From assembly GCA_965230515.1 (NCBI GenBank), contig OZ246007.1:1116001-1180000 (forward strand): DNA of 64,000 nucleotides. The letters run 5' to 3'. The translations under genes were made by a program, and so were the position numbers. This document shows positions 26,154 through 34,315 of the stretch, piece by piece. The stretch's first letter is position 1. The number at the start of each line of letters is the position of its first letter. The notes beneath the pieces are model-generated. The model had not been told where the DNA came from and did not search any database. It was given only the letters and a program-made list of their open reading frames with translations. The DNA is from JAJFKB01 sp965230515. Lineage in GTDB: Bacteria; Pseudomonadota; Gammaproteobacteria; Pseudomonadales; IMCC2047.

Positions 26154-26887
26154 TGTTTGCTTAGCAACTCCTTAACCCAACTGGTACGCCACTCACGCAC
26201 CAGTATTTCATTTCGCGTTCGCATGATCAGTGCTACTGCGAAAAAACAGTAAAAACCAACAACCATAATCAGTAGCGGCACCCACATTTCAGCAGGCATA
26301 GCCGGTTTTTCGGTAATCGTAAAACTCGCCGGCTGGTGCAAAGTGTTCCACCATTCCACCGAATACTTGATAATCGGTATATTCACCAGCCCTACCAACG
26401 CTAGCACGGCACTTGCCTTGGACGCTTGATCTCGGTCACTGATCGCCGAATGCAGCGCAACAACACCGAGATAGAGGAAAAACAGAATTAACATCGAAGT
26501 AAGACGCGCATCCCAAACCCACCAGGTTCCCCAGGTCGGTTTACCCCACACCGCACCGGTAATTAGTGCCAGCAAGGTAAAAGAAGCACCAATCGAGGCA
26601 CAGCTTTTGGCGGCCATATCAGCCAGCTTCATCTTCCATATCAAACCGATGGCACCCGCTACCGCCATAATCATGTAACAGGATTGCGCCAGAAACGCTG
26701 AAGGCACATGAATATAAATAATTCGAAAACTGTTCCCCTGCTGGTAATCCTGAGGAGCAAACAGCAAAGCCCATACCGTTCCGGCAACAATCAGCAACAG
26801 CGCTGCCACCGCAAACCAGGGCAGCCAGCGGCTACTGATCTCATAAAACCAGCGCGGTGAGCCTAAACGATGAAACCAAGTCCACAT
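26150..26887 (-). CDS. ccmC: Heme exporter protein CcmC
   Basis: 245 residues, six membrane helices, with the WWD motif WGTWWVWDARLTSML (about 120-134) and flanking His residues in YIHVPSAF and ALHSAIS. Presents heme to CcmE. A normal start (MWTWFHRLGSPRWFYEIS) is 10 bp after the ccmB stop. Confidence 0.95.
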   Translation of the reverse strand: MWTWFHRLGSPRWFYEISSRWLPWFAVAALLLIVAGTVWALLFAPQDYQQGNSFRIIYIHVPSAFLAQSCYMIMAVAGAIGLIWKMKLADMAAKSCASIGASFTLLALITGAVWGKPTWGTWWVWDARLTSMLILFFLYLGVVALHSAISDRDQASKASAVLALVGLVNIPIIKYSVEWWNTLHQPASFTITEKPAMPAEMWVPLLIMVVGFYCFFAVALIMRTRNEILVREWRTSWVKELLSKQ

Positions 26888-26897
26888 AATTCTCTAT

Positions 26898-27605
26898 CTA
26901 ATTTCCCAAACTGATACGTAAGCCTGCCGAAATAGCCAGCGGCGCCAGCACCAGCGCCAAAGCCAGCATTGCACCCAAAAGCGCTAAATGTCCGGTAATT
27001 GGCAATCCAATCGTCGCCGCCTGAACGGCACCTGCAGAAAAAATCAGTACTGGAATATACAGGGGCAACACCAGTAGTGACAACAGTAAACCGCTTTTTC
27101 TCAATCCGACCGTCAAAGCTGACCCGACAGCACCGATAAAACTCAATACCGGCGTCCCCAAAAGCAGGGTTACAATTAACGCCGGCAATGCATCAGCGGG
27201 CAAAAACATCATAAACGCCAACAGCGGAGAAAGCAGCGTCAGGGGTAATCCGCTCAACAGCCAGTGTCCGAATACTTTGGCCAAAATACTGATATAGAGC
27301 GGCTGCGGTGCCAGCAGCAACTGCTCCAGGGTGCCGTCCTGAAAATCGGATTGAAACAACATATCCAGCGACAACAGCGTCGCCAATAGTGCAGCCACCC
27401 AAAGCACACCGGGAGCCGCCTCTGATAAAAACTGTTTTTCAGGACTGACCGCCAAAGGAAACAGCGTCACCACAATCATAAAAAAAATCAACGGATTAAC
27501 GAGATCGCTGGGATGACGAAAAGCCACTACCAGATCACGCGACAACACTGTTTTAAAGAGTGCCAACATACTCGGCTGGGGACTGGTATGGATATTCTGC
27601 TTCAT
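26898..27605 (-). CDS. ccmB: Heme exporter protein CcmB
   Basis: 235 residues, about six hydrophobic helices, the permease partner of the CcmA ATPase. Recognisable stretches are RDLVVAFRHPSDLVNPLIFFMIVVTLFPLA near the N-terminus and FQSDFQDGTLEQLLLAPQPL before the third helix. Its start is 4 bp downstream of the ccmA stop. Confidence 0.94.
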   Translation of the reverse strand: MKQNIHTSPQPSMLALFKTVLSRDLVVAFRHPSDLVNPLIFFMIVVTLFPLAVSPEKQFLSEAAPGVLWVAALLATLLSLDMLFQSDFQDGTLEQLLLAPQPLYISILAKVFGHWLLSGLPLTLLSPLLAFMMFLPADALPALIVTLLLGTPVLSFIGAVGSALTVGLRKSGLLLSLLVLPLYIPVLIFSAGAVQAATIGLPITGHLALLGAMLALALVLAPLAISAGLRISLGN

Positions 27606-27609
27606 TAAG

Positions 27610-28230
27610 TTAACCCAATGTTACCTTGCGCACATTTGAGACTGAACTCAAATCCTGATGCGTCGTCACAATCACCGCGCCACCCTTCTCCGCCTGACCA
27701 CTCATCAATTGCTCAATCGCCGCCACGCCCGCTTTATCAATCGCGGTAAAGGGTTCATCCAGGACCCACAGTTTTTTCGGCAGCAAATAGAGTCTGGCCA
27801 GATTAACCCGTCGTTGCTGTCCCGCCGAGAGGGTATAGCAAGGCGTATCCTCATAACCTCTCAGCCCCACCTTTGCCAGCACCTCCCAAATTCTTTGGTC
27901 CGCTTTTTCACCGGACAGCGCCGCATACCAGCGCAGATTTTCCTCTGCCGTCAAAGCTGCTTTAATTCCGGCTGCATGCCCGAGATAGTGCATATTCATC
28001 TGGTATTCGCTTCGACAGTTTCTGATGGACTGCCCACACCAGTGCACTTCACCCTCATAGGCATCTGAAATACCCGTTAAAATTCTCAACAAAGTGGTTT
28101 TACCACTGCCGTTGGCGCCCTCTATCTGCAATACTTCTCCGGCATTAAGCGACAGATCAAGATCACTAAACAGCACCCTGCGCTCGCGCTCACAAAAAAG
28201 CTTGTTTGCCTGTAATAGTGGATCTGTCAA
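27610..28230 (-). CDS. ccmA: Heme exporter ATP-binding protein CcmA
   Basis: 206 residues, ABC ATPase. Walker A GANGSGKTTLL (about 38-48), signature LSAGQQRRVNLARL, Walker B KLWVLDEPFTAID and the H-loop TTHQDL. It powers release of holo-CcmE by CcmBCD. First gene of the ccm operon; divergent from fliK across 237 bp, in which I see no clear operator. Confidence 0.95.
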   Translation of the reverse strand: MTDPLLQANKLFCERERRVLFSDLDLSLNAGEVLQIEGANGSGKTTLLRILTGISDAYEGEVHWCGQSIRNCRSEYQMNMHYLGHAAGIKAALTAEENLRWYAALSGEKADQRIWEVLAKVGLRGYEDTPCYTLSAGQQRRVNLARLYLLPKKLWVLDEPFTAIDKAGVAAIEQLMSGQAEKGGAVIVTTHQDLSSVSNVRKVTLG

Positions 28231-28467
28231 AACTGTTCCTGGAATGCTGCCTGTTGATTGCCGGTTCTGCAGTGATCAGTACTCTTCAAAGCCAGCATAA
28301 CCAATCTGCCAGCCGATTCATGCTATTCAAGTATTTGTTCTGTCTACCGCTAATATAGTAAAAGCCCTTCCCCAAAGCCCGCGCTAATTAGAACGGGTAG
28401 AATCCGGGCAAAAACAACGCGCATTATATAGAAAGCACCGTCCGGGATCACGTGATATAGTCGCCTA

Positions 28468-29928
28468 ATGGAGATAAAACCCTCAGCACAAACCAATATG
28501 CAGGGCCTGCAATCGCAGGTGGAAGGTCGTGCCGATCTGACGCGCCTGTTTCCTCCCGGGCAGATTATCGAGGGGGTTATAGAGAAGGTCTCACAAAAAT
28601 CCCTGCAACAAAACACACCATCACTGTTTGAAATCATCATTAACAGCAACGGCAAACGAATAGCCACGGAAAGCCGTCAGCCGCTGGTTGCGGGTCAACT
28701 GGTAAAACTGGAAGTGATGAGCGATGCCAGTTTGAAGCTTCTACAGATAATTGAACGTCCAGTCGCTTCACTACAGAATTTGATCCAAAAGGGTTTGCGA
28801 GAGTCTTTACCTCTGCAACAAAACCACAGCACCCTGCTGAACCGGTTAGCGCCACTGGAATCCATTCTGGGACGATTGAACCTGCAAACTGAAAATCAGC
28901 CCCTGCTTAAAGCCCAGCTTCAATTGCGACAGTTGCTGACTTCATTGCCAAACCGGGATCAGTTGCAGAATCCCGCACAACTAAAACAGGCTATGACCAA
29001 CAGCGGCAGTTTTCTGGAAGCCAAATTACAGAAGATCATCCAACAGTTTGTCGCCCCTCCCCAGCAGAAGGCACAAAACCAAAGCCAGCCGGAACAGTCC
29101 ATTAGAGCATTACTGAAAACCAACTCCGCATTGGCGAAACAACTGGAACCGGCGATTGGCAAAGACCTGAAAGGGCAGCTGGTCAGGTTGGCGGCCACAT
29201 TGGCACCGCTCTCAAGCACACCGGCGACTGGCAATCCATCATCGAGTGAGATGCAATTGATTGCCCGCATAGTCGCCGCCGCAACAGCTGGCAACACACC
29301 CGCTAAAACCCAGCAAAGCGTGACCTCACAAAAACTTGAATTGCCGGAATTACCGCTCAATACTCAGATCACCCGTTTACTGCAACAGGCAGGAATTAAA
29401 CCGGCACCTCAACAAACCAGCATGCCGAGAGAAAGCTTTGACCTGGCGATTAGTACGTTACTGCGCCAAATCGCCAGCAGTATCGCAAACATACAGAACA
29501 ATCAGTTTGCCAGCATCGCCAACCGACAGCCATCGACCGAATCCCAACTTGTGAATAGCTGGTACGTCGAGATCCCGGCTTTCAACGAAGGTCAGTTTCG
29601 CCCAATTCAGATACAAATCGATGAGGAAACCACCGGCGACCAGGGCCGGGAGGAGAAAAAGGGCCGACAGTGGAAAATCACCCTGGGATTTGATTTCGAT
29701 GATCTGGGAGAGTTTTTCGCGACACTGACTATCGTAGAAAACAGTATCTCTGCGACCTTCTGGAGTGAACAGCCACAAACGCTGGAACGGATCAAAAACG
29801 AACTCAACTATCTGGAACGTTCGCTGGAAGAAAAGGGTCTGGCCATTAAAAATCTGGACTGCAGAAAAGGCAAACCTGTACTGCAAAAATCCAGGCTGGA
29901 ACAGCAACTGGTGGATATCAAGACATGA
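28468..29928 (+). CDS. Flagellar hook-length control protein FliK-like
   Basis: 486 residues, Gln/Leu/Ser-rich for the first 350, then a compact C-terminal domain (about 365-455) with WYVEIPAFNEGQFRPIQIQI and WKITLGFDFDDLGEFFATLTIVENSISATFW. This corresponds to the FliK C-terminal domain that interacts with FlhB to switch export specificity. No other flagellar structural genes are in the window; in pseudomonads a similar fliK-like gene also lies near ccm. The 4-bp overlap with an FlhB-C-like gene supports the role. No clear ribosome site precedes the ATG, so the start is less certain. Confidence 0.82.
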   Translation: MEIKPSAQTNMQGLQSQVEGRADLTRLFPPGQIIEGVIEKVSQKSLQQNTPSLFEIIINSNGKRIATESRQPLVAGQLVKLEVMSDASLKLLQIIERPVASLQNLIQKGLRESLPLQQNHSTLLNRLAPLESILGRLNLQTENQPLLKAQLQLRQLLTSLPNRDQLQNPAQLKQAMTNSGSFLEAKLQKIIQQFVAPPQQKAQNQSQPEQSIRALLKTNSALAKQLEPAIGKDLKGQLVRLAATLAPLSSTPATGNPSSSEMQLIARIVAAATAGNTPAKTQQSVTSQKLELPELPLNTQITRLLQQAGIKPAPQQTSMPRESFDLAISTLLRQIASSIANIQNNQFASIANRQPSTESQLVNSWYVEIPAFNEGQFRPIQIQIDEETTGDQGREEKKGRQWKITLGFDFDDLGEFFATLTIVENSISATFWSEQPQTLERIKNELNYLERSLEEKGLAIKNLDCRKGKPVLQKSRLEQQLVDIKT

Positions 29929-30191
29929 GCGATGGAATACAAAAAGCAGTTGCACTTTACTATGATGGCGACAATCCTCCTGTGGTCAGCGCCAGCGGAC
30001 AAAACGATCTTGCCGAACAGATCATTGCCCTAGCCAGAGAATACGAAATTCCGTTGTATGAAAATTCGGAACTGGTGAATGTACTGGCAACCCTGGAACT
30101 GGGTGAATCGATTCCGGAAGCACTCTACCTCTCTATTGCCGAGATTATTGCCTTTGCTTACTATATTCAGGGCAAAAAACCCAAATCATAA
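29925..30191 (+). CDS. FlhB C-terminal domain-like protein (FlhX type)
   Basis: 88 residues equivalent to the cytoplasmic C-terminal domain of FlhB/EscU export switches: ALYYDGDNPPVVSASG, LAEQIIALAREYEIPLYENSELV and ESIPEALYLSIAEIIAFAYYI. It lacks the membrane half, and the auto-cleaved NPTH tetrapeptide is replaced (DNPPVV). It could therefore serve as a non-cleaving partner of the FliK-like protein. The pair overlaps by 4 bp and is surely co-translated. Confidence 0.85.
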   Translation: MSDGIQKAVALYYDGDNPPVVSASGQNDLAEQIIALAREYEIPLYENSELVNVLATLELGESIPEALYLSIAEIIAFAYYIQGKKPKS

Positions 30192-30330
30192 CAGTGCCAT
30201 GATGGCTCCACGATAAAGTCGCGTCTGAGCAACGCTTTCGTGTAAAATACCCAGCCCGTCTCGACGTGATAACACACCAACAGAGTGATACCGCACCAAC
30301 AGACGCATACACCACAAACCAGGAAAATCT

Positions 30331-31671
30331 ATGGCAAACCCGAAAGTAGGATTCGTCAGCCTCGGCTGCCCCAAAGCGCTGGTCGACTCCGAACGTATTC
30401 TGACGCAACTGCGCACCGAACAGTACGATCTTGTTTCCAGCTATGAAGACGCCGATCTTGTGGTCGTGAATACCTGCGGATTCATCGACAGTGCCAAGCA
30501 GGAGTCTCTGGATGCGATCGGTGAAGCCATTGCCGAAAACGGCAAAGTGATTGTCACCGGGTGCATGGGCGTTGATGAGTCGGTGATCAGAAAATCACAC
30601 CCACAGGTGCTGAGCGTTTCTGGGCCACAACAGTATGCGCAGGTGGTCAATGCGGTTCACCAGTATGCGCCCAACAACCAGTCTCACGACCCCTTTACCG
30701 ACCTGGTGCCACCTCAGGGCATTAAGTTGACCCCAAAACACTACGCCTATCTGAAAATTTCCGAGGGTTGCAACCATCGCTGCAGCTTTTGCATTATCCC
30801 CTCATTGCGCGGCGACCTGGTCAGCCGGCCAATCGATGAAGTAATGCGGGAAGCTGAAGGCTTGGCCAATGCCGGAGTGAAAGAGCTGCTGGTCATCTCC
30901 CAGGACACCAGCGCCTATGGCGTGGACCTGAAATACCTGCAAAAAGAGTGGCAAGGTACCCGCTACCAAACTCGTATGTCCGATCTTTGCAACGCACTGG
31001 CTGAACTGGGCATCTGGATCCGGCTGCATTATGTCTACCCCTATCCCCATGTAGACCAGGTCATCCCGCTAATGACTGAGGGTAAAATACTGCCCTATCT
31101 GGACATCCCTTTTCAACATGCCAGCCCCACGGTATTGCGTGCCATGAAACGGCCAGGCAATGCCGAAAATACCCTTCAGCAGATTCAGCGCTGGCGCGAG
31201 TTGTGCCCCGACCTAGCCATTCGCAGCACATTTATCGTCGGCTTTCCTGGTGAAACCGAGGACGATTTCCAGCACCTGCTCGACTGGCTCGACGAAGCAC
31301 AACTGGACCGGGTCGGTTGTTTTGAATACTCACCGGTAGACGGCGCCCCTGCCAACACACTGGACGGCACGATCCCTGAAGCGGTCAAAAAGGATCGTTG
31401 GGAGCGATTTATGGAAAAACAACAACAGATCAGCGCCAACAAACTAAGACAGAAAATCGGCTACGGCATGCAGATTCTGGTGGACGAAGTAACCAGCGAA
31501 GGCGCTGTCGGCAGAAGTTACGCAGACGCACCCGATATTGACGGCGTGGTATATATTGATGATGCCACCCATTTATCGCCCGGAGATATTGTGTCCACCG
31601 AGATCATCGACGCTGACGATTATGACCTGTGGGCGGAGCTTGATGATGCTCAGCCGTTGAAAGTGGTTTAA
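30331..31671 (+). CDS. rimO: Ribosomal protein S12 methylthiotransferase RimO
   Basis: 446 residues. Radical-SAM enzyme that adds a methylthio group to an Asp of ribosomal protein S12. The N-terminal UPF0004 domain has cluster cysteines 13, 49 and 78 (LGCPKALVDSE, NTCGFID, VTGCMG). The radical-SAM motif CNHRCSFC has Cys147, 151 and 154, followed by the family's IIPSLRGD. A C-terminal TRAM domain ends the protein. Length normal. A strong stem-loop spans the stop codon. Confidence 0.96.
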   Translation: MANPKVGFVSLGCPKALVDSERILTQLRTEQYDLVSSYEDADLVVVNTCGFIDSAKQESLDAIGEAIAENGKVIVTGCMGVDESVIRKSHPQVLSVSGPQQYAQVVNAVHQYAPNNQSHDPFTDLVPPQGIKLTPKHYAYLKISEGCNHRCSFCIIPSLRGDLVSRPIDEVMREAEGLANAGVKELLVISQDTSAYGVDLKYLQKEWQGTRYQTRMSDLCNALAELGIWIRLHYVYPYPHVDQVIPLMTEGKILPYLDIPFQHASPTVLRAMKRPGNAENTLQQIQRWRELCPDLAIRSTFIVGFPGETEDDFQHLLDWLDEAQLDRVGCFEYSPVDGAPANTLDGTIPEAVKKDRWERFMEKQQQISANKLRQKIGYGMQILVDEVTSEGAVGRSYADAPDIDGVVYIDDATHLSPGDIVSTEIIDADDYDLWAELDDAQPLKVV

Positions 31672-31681
31672 CTTTCAACGG
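31654..31681 (+). terminator. Stem-loop spanning the rimO stop codon
   Basis: Perfect 11-bp stem (CCGTTGAAAGT with ACTTTCAACGG) and a 6-base loop; the rimO TAA overlaps the loop and the start of the 3' arm. Only a weak T stretch follows, so termination efficiency is uncertain. Confidence 0.65.
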
Positions 31682-31774
31682 TATTTACGATACGTCTAAC
31701 AGGAGTAACCGCAAATAGAATGTGACGAAAGGATTAATATTTGATCCGTTGGTTAAAAAATAATCCCTCTGTGC

Positions 31775-31827
31775 AGGTTTGGGGTCCAGGTTTGGGGTCA
31801 GTGTAAAAACTCTGGAGGTTTGGGGTC
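31775..31827 (+). repeat. Cluster of AGGTTTGGGGTC short repeats (left)
   Basis: The 12-mer AGGTTTGGGGTC occurs at 31775, 31788 and 31816 here, and again at 32751 and 32765 on the other side of the toxin-antitoxin module. Two of the left copies and one right copy are followed by CAG(T/C)GTAAAAACTCTGG. It resembles short dispersed elements seen around REP-type repeats, but no transposase is nearby. It may mark the break points of the duplication. Confidence 0.65.
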
Positions 31828-31866
31828 AGCGTAAAAACTCTGGAATAAAGATCCTGTCTTCGGAAC

Positions 31867-31892
31867 AAGGCGCGACAATTATGCCGCGCCTT
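31867..31892. terminator. Porin stem-loop terminator, copy A
   Basis: Same stem as at 32816-32841 (AAGGCGCG paired with CGCGCCTT, loop of 10). With the porin fragment inactive it could act on read-through from the yefM-yoeB transcript, or on plus-strand transcription from rimO, where a TTTT run follows. Confidence 0.5.
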
Positions 31893-31908
31893 TTCATCAG
31901 TTGATATG

Positions 31909-32050
31909 CTAAAACTCTACCGCTAACTGTGCGGTAAAGGTATCCGTGTCATCTCCGGTACCGCCATCAGCCAAATCATAGTCTTCGTCATTGGCCCACC
32001 CCAGAGACAGTGAAGTATTGGCAAAGATCTCCATCGACAGTGCTGCCACC
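31909..32050 (-). pseudogene. Truncated 3' fragment of the LbtU-type porin gene
   Basis: Codes for the last 47 residues of the porin (ALSMEIFANTSLSL onwards to the terminal AVEF) with one amino-acid change (Glu to Gly in SLGWAND). The match stops abruptly at 32050, where unrelated sequence begins. No promoter, signal peptide or barrel remains, so it cannot make a working porin. Ending in the intact phenylalanine and stop, it is a duplication relic rather than decay of a full gene. Confidence 0.9.
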
Positions 32051-32126
32051 GAAAGATGGGGACAGGTCTTTGTTTTATGAAAAACAGTAAAAAACAGGGG
32101 CACCCATTAGGCAAAAAGTCTAAACG

Positions 32127-32381
32127 TCAGTAGTGAAATCGTAATTGAGCAATAAGAAGTGAGTCATCATTAATTTTATAAACCATGCGATGTTCATCAT
32201 TTATTCTACGAGACCAATAGCCTGACAAAGCATGCTTTAATGGTTCAGGTTTACCTAAACCTTCAAATGGTTCACGTTTAATATCCTTTATGAGCTTATT
32301 GATTCTAATCAGTATTTTCTTATCGGTCTTTTGCCAATAAAGGTAGTCACCCCACGCTTTCTCTGCAAAAACCAATTTCAC
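32127..32381 (-). CDS. yoeB: Toxin YoeB
   Basis: 84 residues, the exact length of E. coli YoeB and alignable throughout. Ribosome-dependent mRNA endonuclease of the RelE fold. The catalytic residues are present at the same numbers: Glu46 (GKPEPLKH), Arg65 (EHRMVY) and the terminal His83-Tyr84 (RFHY). Start overlaps the antitoxin stop by 4 bp. The toxin is therefore probably active if released. The module is more AT-rich than the flanking genes and sits between two direct repeats, which suggests acquisition. Confidence 0.95.
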   Translation of the reverse strand: MKLVFAEKAWGDYLYWQKTDKKILIRINKLIKDIKREPFEGLGKPEPLKHALSGYWSRRINDEHRMVYKINDDSLLIAQLRFHY

Positions 32382-32629
32382 TCAATTAATTCCTTTTCTT
32401 GCCCTTTTCCCTCTTCAAGCTCAGCAATAGCATCAATAAGTCTTCTTGCATTTTTAGGGCTTCTCAACAAATATGCGGTTTCTTCAAGTGCTTGGTAATC
32501 GTCCATAGAAATCATGACAACAGCGCCTTCACCCTTGCGAGTTATAGCTATCGGGGCATGATCATCGCAAACTTGCTCCATTGTTTTGGCAAGGTTGTTT
32601 CTGGCAGATGTGTAACTAATACTTTCCAT
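32378..32629 (-). CDS. yefM: Antitoxin YefM (Phd/YefM family)
   Basis: 83 residues from the ATG at 32629 (MESISYTSARNNLAKTMEQV), the standard YefM start. A longer open frame upstream runs through the promoter and is not used. The N-terminal half is the Phd/YefM DNA-binding fold; the C-terminal tail (EELEEGKGQ region) wraps and inhibits YoeB. It represses its own operon together with YoeB. TGTACA-type operator sequences and a good promoter lie immediately upstream. Confidence 0.94.
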   Translation of the reverse strand: MESISYTSARNNLAKTMEQVCDDHAPIAITRKGEGAVVMISMDDYQALEETAYLLRSPKNARRLIDAIAELEEGKGQEKELIE

Positions 32630-32640
32630 ATTTATTACCC

Positions 32641-32664
32641 TGTACATGTACGTAAATATGTACG
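32641..32664 (-). promoter_or_regulatory. YefM operator-like repeats
   Basis: TGTACATGTACG at 32641-32652 and TGTACG at 32659-32664. The E. coli yefM-yoeB operator is built on TGTACA cores in a long and a short repeat. The same core, one good and one partial, is seen here between the -10 box and the start codon. Confidence 0.7.
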
Positions 32665-32665
32665 C

Positions 32666-32694
32666 ATAATATACCCGTATAATAAGTTTATCAA
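32666..32694 (-). promoter_or_regulatory. Promoter of yefM-yoeB
   Basis: On the minus strand TTGATA, 17-bp spacer, TATTAT; both boxes differ from consensus by one or two bases. It lies 37 bp ahead of the yefM ATG and just upstream of the operator repeats. Confidence 0.7.
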
Positions 32695-32763
32695 ATATCG
32701 TTCCGCTCAAAAAACACTTAACCTAAACTGGATGCGCAAAGACACACATGAGGTTTGGGGTCT

Positions 32764-32999
32764 GAGGTTTGGGGTCAGTGTAAAAACTCTGGAATAAAGA
32801 TCCTGTCTTCGGAACAAGGCGCGACAATTATGCCGCGCCTTTTGATCAGTTGATATGCTAAAACTCTACCGCTAACTGTGCGGTAAAGGTATCCGTGTCA
32901 TCTCCGGTACCGCCATCAGCCAAATCATAGTCTTCGTCATTGGCCCACTCCAGAGACAGTGAAGTATTGGCAAAGATCTCCATCGACAGTGCGGCCACC
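32764..32999. repeat. 236-bp direct repeat, copy B (inside intact porin locus)
   Basis: Partner of 31815-32050. This copy includes the genuine 3' end of the porin gene, its stem-loop and the repeat GAGGTTTGGGGTCAGTG. Confidence 0.93.
32816..32841 (-). terminator. Stem-loop downstream of the porin gene
   Basis: AAGGCGCG pairs with CGCGCCTT around a 10-base loop, 17 bp after the porin stop. On the minus strand the tract that follows (TTGTT) is only moderately U-rich. Confidence 0.6.
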
Positions 33000-34030
33000 A
33001 GACGGCGCTCTGGAAGCTCTAACGCCAGCGCTTCATCGGTCTCCTGCCAGGCTATCGCAAAGGTACTATCCCAATCTCCCATGGTGAAGTGGTAACCAAG
33101 CTCCAGATTCCAACTTTCCGGTTCAGCACCTCGCCCACGAAAATCCAGGTCACCATCTTCAAAGCTCTCTGATGCCCCCAGGTACTCACCGATCAGGGTG
33201 AAATCACCGGCGTTAACGATCAGATGTGCGCCCACGCCCGCGACTTGGTCGGACAGATTATCGGCATCCATGACTGCATCCTGCAGGGCATCTGAATCCG
33301 CTATATTGTTGATGTACGACAGTCCCATGTCATAGCTCAGGCCACCGTTTTCGGATTCCTGCGCGAAACCGATATTCAATCCGAACTGATCGATCTCATC
33401 ATCGCCCTGCTCTTTGGTATCACCATTAAAAATAAACAGTGACCCATAAAAACCGGCTGATTCAAAGCCGACCTGAACCGCTGATTCCCTGATCTCTCCG
33501 ATCTCCAGTGTCAGGGGATCGGAAACCATGTTTGACTCGTAGTTACCAAAGGGCAGATACATGCGCCCGGCATTCAGGTAAAAAGGGGTGACGGCCGCAT
33601 TGGCAATACTGACAACGCCTTCATCAATCTCCGGCGGATCGGTATCATCCTCCTCAAACAACACCAGCACATGTGCACTGACCCATTCGTTAATCTGCGC
33701 ATCAATACCCAGTTCTACCGTCGCCAGCACCACATCGCTTTCGTCACCATCGGGACTATCCACCGCGGAAGCTTCGACTTCGACCAGACCACTCAAACCG
33801 ATACGATCTGTCCAGGATGAGGCTGCCGTCCTGTTCTCGCCGCCATGGTGGCGGGTATGCATATCGCTGTTTTCCTGTAACTGCTTCTCCAGCGACTCGA
33901 TCCGTGCTTTGAGTGCCGCCAGTTCATTTTTTAGCTGCGCGTCTTCCGACATGGCCGGTGCGCTGTAAATACCTAGTGAGGCCGCTGCGATCGCAATGGC
34001 CAATTTACTTCCCTTAATAAACTTATCCAC
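32858..34030 (-). CDS. LbtU-family siderophore porin
   Basis: 390-residue outer-membrane protein. Signal peptide (about 1-28, ending PAMS), a short coiled coil (about 30-57, ELAALKARIESLEKQLQ) and then a beta-barrel ending in Phe. The segment AAVTPFYLNAGRMYLPFGNYESNMVSDPLTLEIGE is typical of the LbtU group, first known as the TonB-independent legiobactin receptor. A perfect Fur box about 160 bp upstream supports a role in iron uptake. The 3' 47 codons are duplicated at 31909-32050. Substrate unknown; a general OprP/Phosphate-type porin is a less likely alternative. Confidence 0.82.
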   Translation of the reverse strand: MDKFIKGSKLAIAIAAASLGIYSAPAMSEDAQLKNELAALKARIESLEKQLQENSDMHTRHHGGENRTAASSWTDRIGLSGLVEVEASAVDSPDGDESDVVLATVELGIDAQINEWVSAHVLVLFEEDDTDPPEIDEGVVSIANAAVTPFYLNAGRMYLPFGNYESNMVSDPLTLEIGEIRESAVQVGFESAGFYGSLFIFNGDTKEQGDDEIDQFGLNIGFAQESENGGLSYDMGLSYINNIADSDALQDAVMDADNLSDQVAGVGAHLIVNAGDFTLIGEYLGASESFEDGDLDFRGRGAEPESWNLELGYHFTMGDWDSTFAIAWQETDEALALELPERRLVAALSMEIFANTSLSLEWANDEDYDLADGGTGDDTDTFTAQLAVEF

Positions 34031-34191
34031 TTCAGGTTCCCCAAGATGAAACTACACTAGAGCGCGGCATTCAAACCCGCGGAATCGCACAGCACTCCAG
34101 TCATTATGATTAAGAACAGGCGGTTCGGTAATATCCAAACAACCCAGGTTGATTACCGGTAAGCCTCAAGTGCTCAACAGAAATCCGCGCT

Positions 34192-34210
34192 AATGATAAT
34201 CATTATCATT
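34192..34210. promoter_or_regulatory. Perfect Fur box upstream of the siderophore porin
   Basis: AATGATAATCATTATCATT: two 9-bp arms around a central C, a perfect inverted repeat matching the classical Fur consensus. It lies between the trpA terminator and the porin gene, and predicts repression of the porin when iron is plentiful. Confidence 0.88.
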
Positions 34211-34232
34211 TAGTATTGCAAGCATCCCTCAC

Positions 34233-34263
34233 AAAAAAATGGTGCGCGACAGAAGTGTTGCGC
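34233..34263 (-). terminator. Intrinsic terminator of trpBA
   Basis: On the minus strand a GCGC-rich stem (8 bp, one mismatch, CTTC loop; 34244-34263) is followed three bases later by seven Ts. It is placed 50 bp after the trpA stop. Confidence 0.65.
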
Positions 34264-34315
34264 TGCTCGGCCTTAACCGGCAGCTCATTATTTATTAGAG
34301 TCGATAAGTCAGAAG

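Larger units (their letters stand above)
31815..32050. repeat. 236-bp direct repeat, copy A
   Basis: Gap-free match to 32764-32999 with 4 mismatches (about 98% identity, constant offset 949). It contains the last 47 codons of the porin gene, its downstream stem-loop and part of the TTGGGGTC repeat. The unique 713 bp between the copies carry yefM-yoeB. Confidence 0.93.

Noticed and set aside
31775..32776. TTGGGGTC repeats considered as a small CRISPR array
   Set aside because: Copies are only 12 bp, unevenly spaced, split by genes, and without cas genes.
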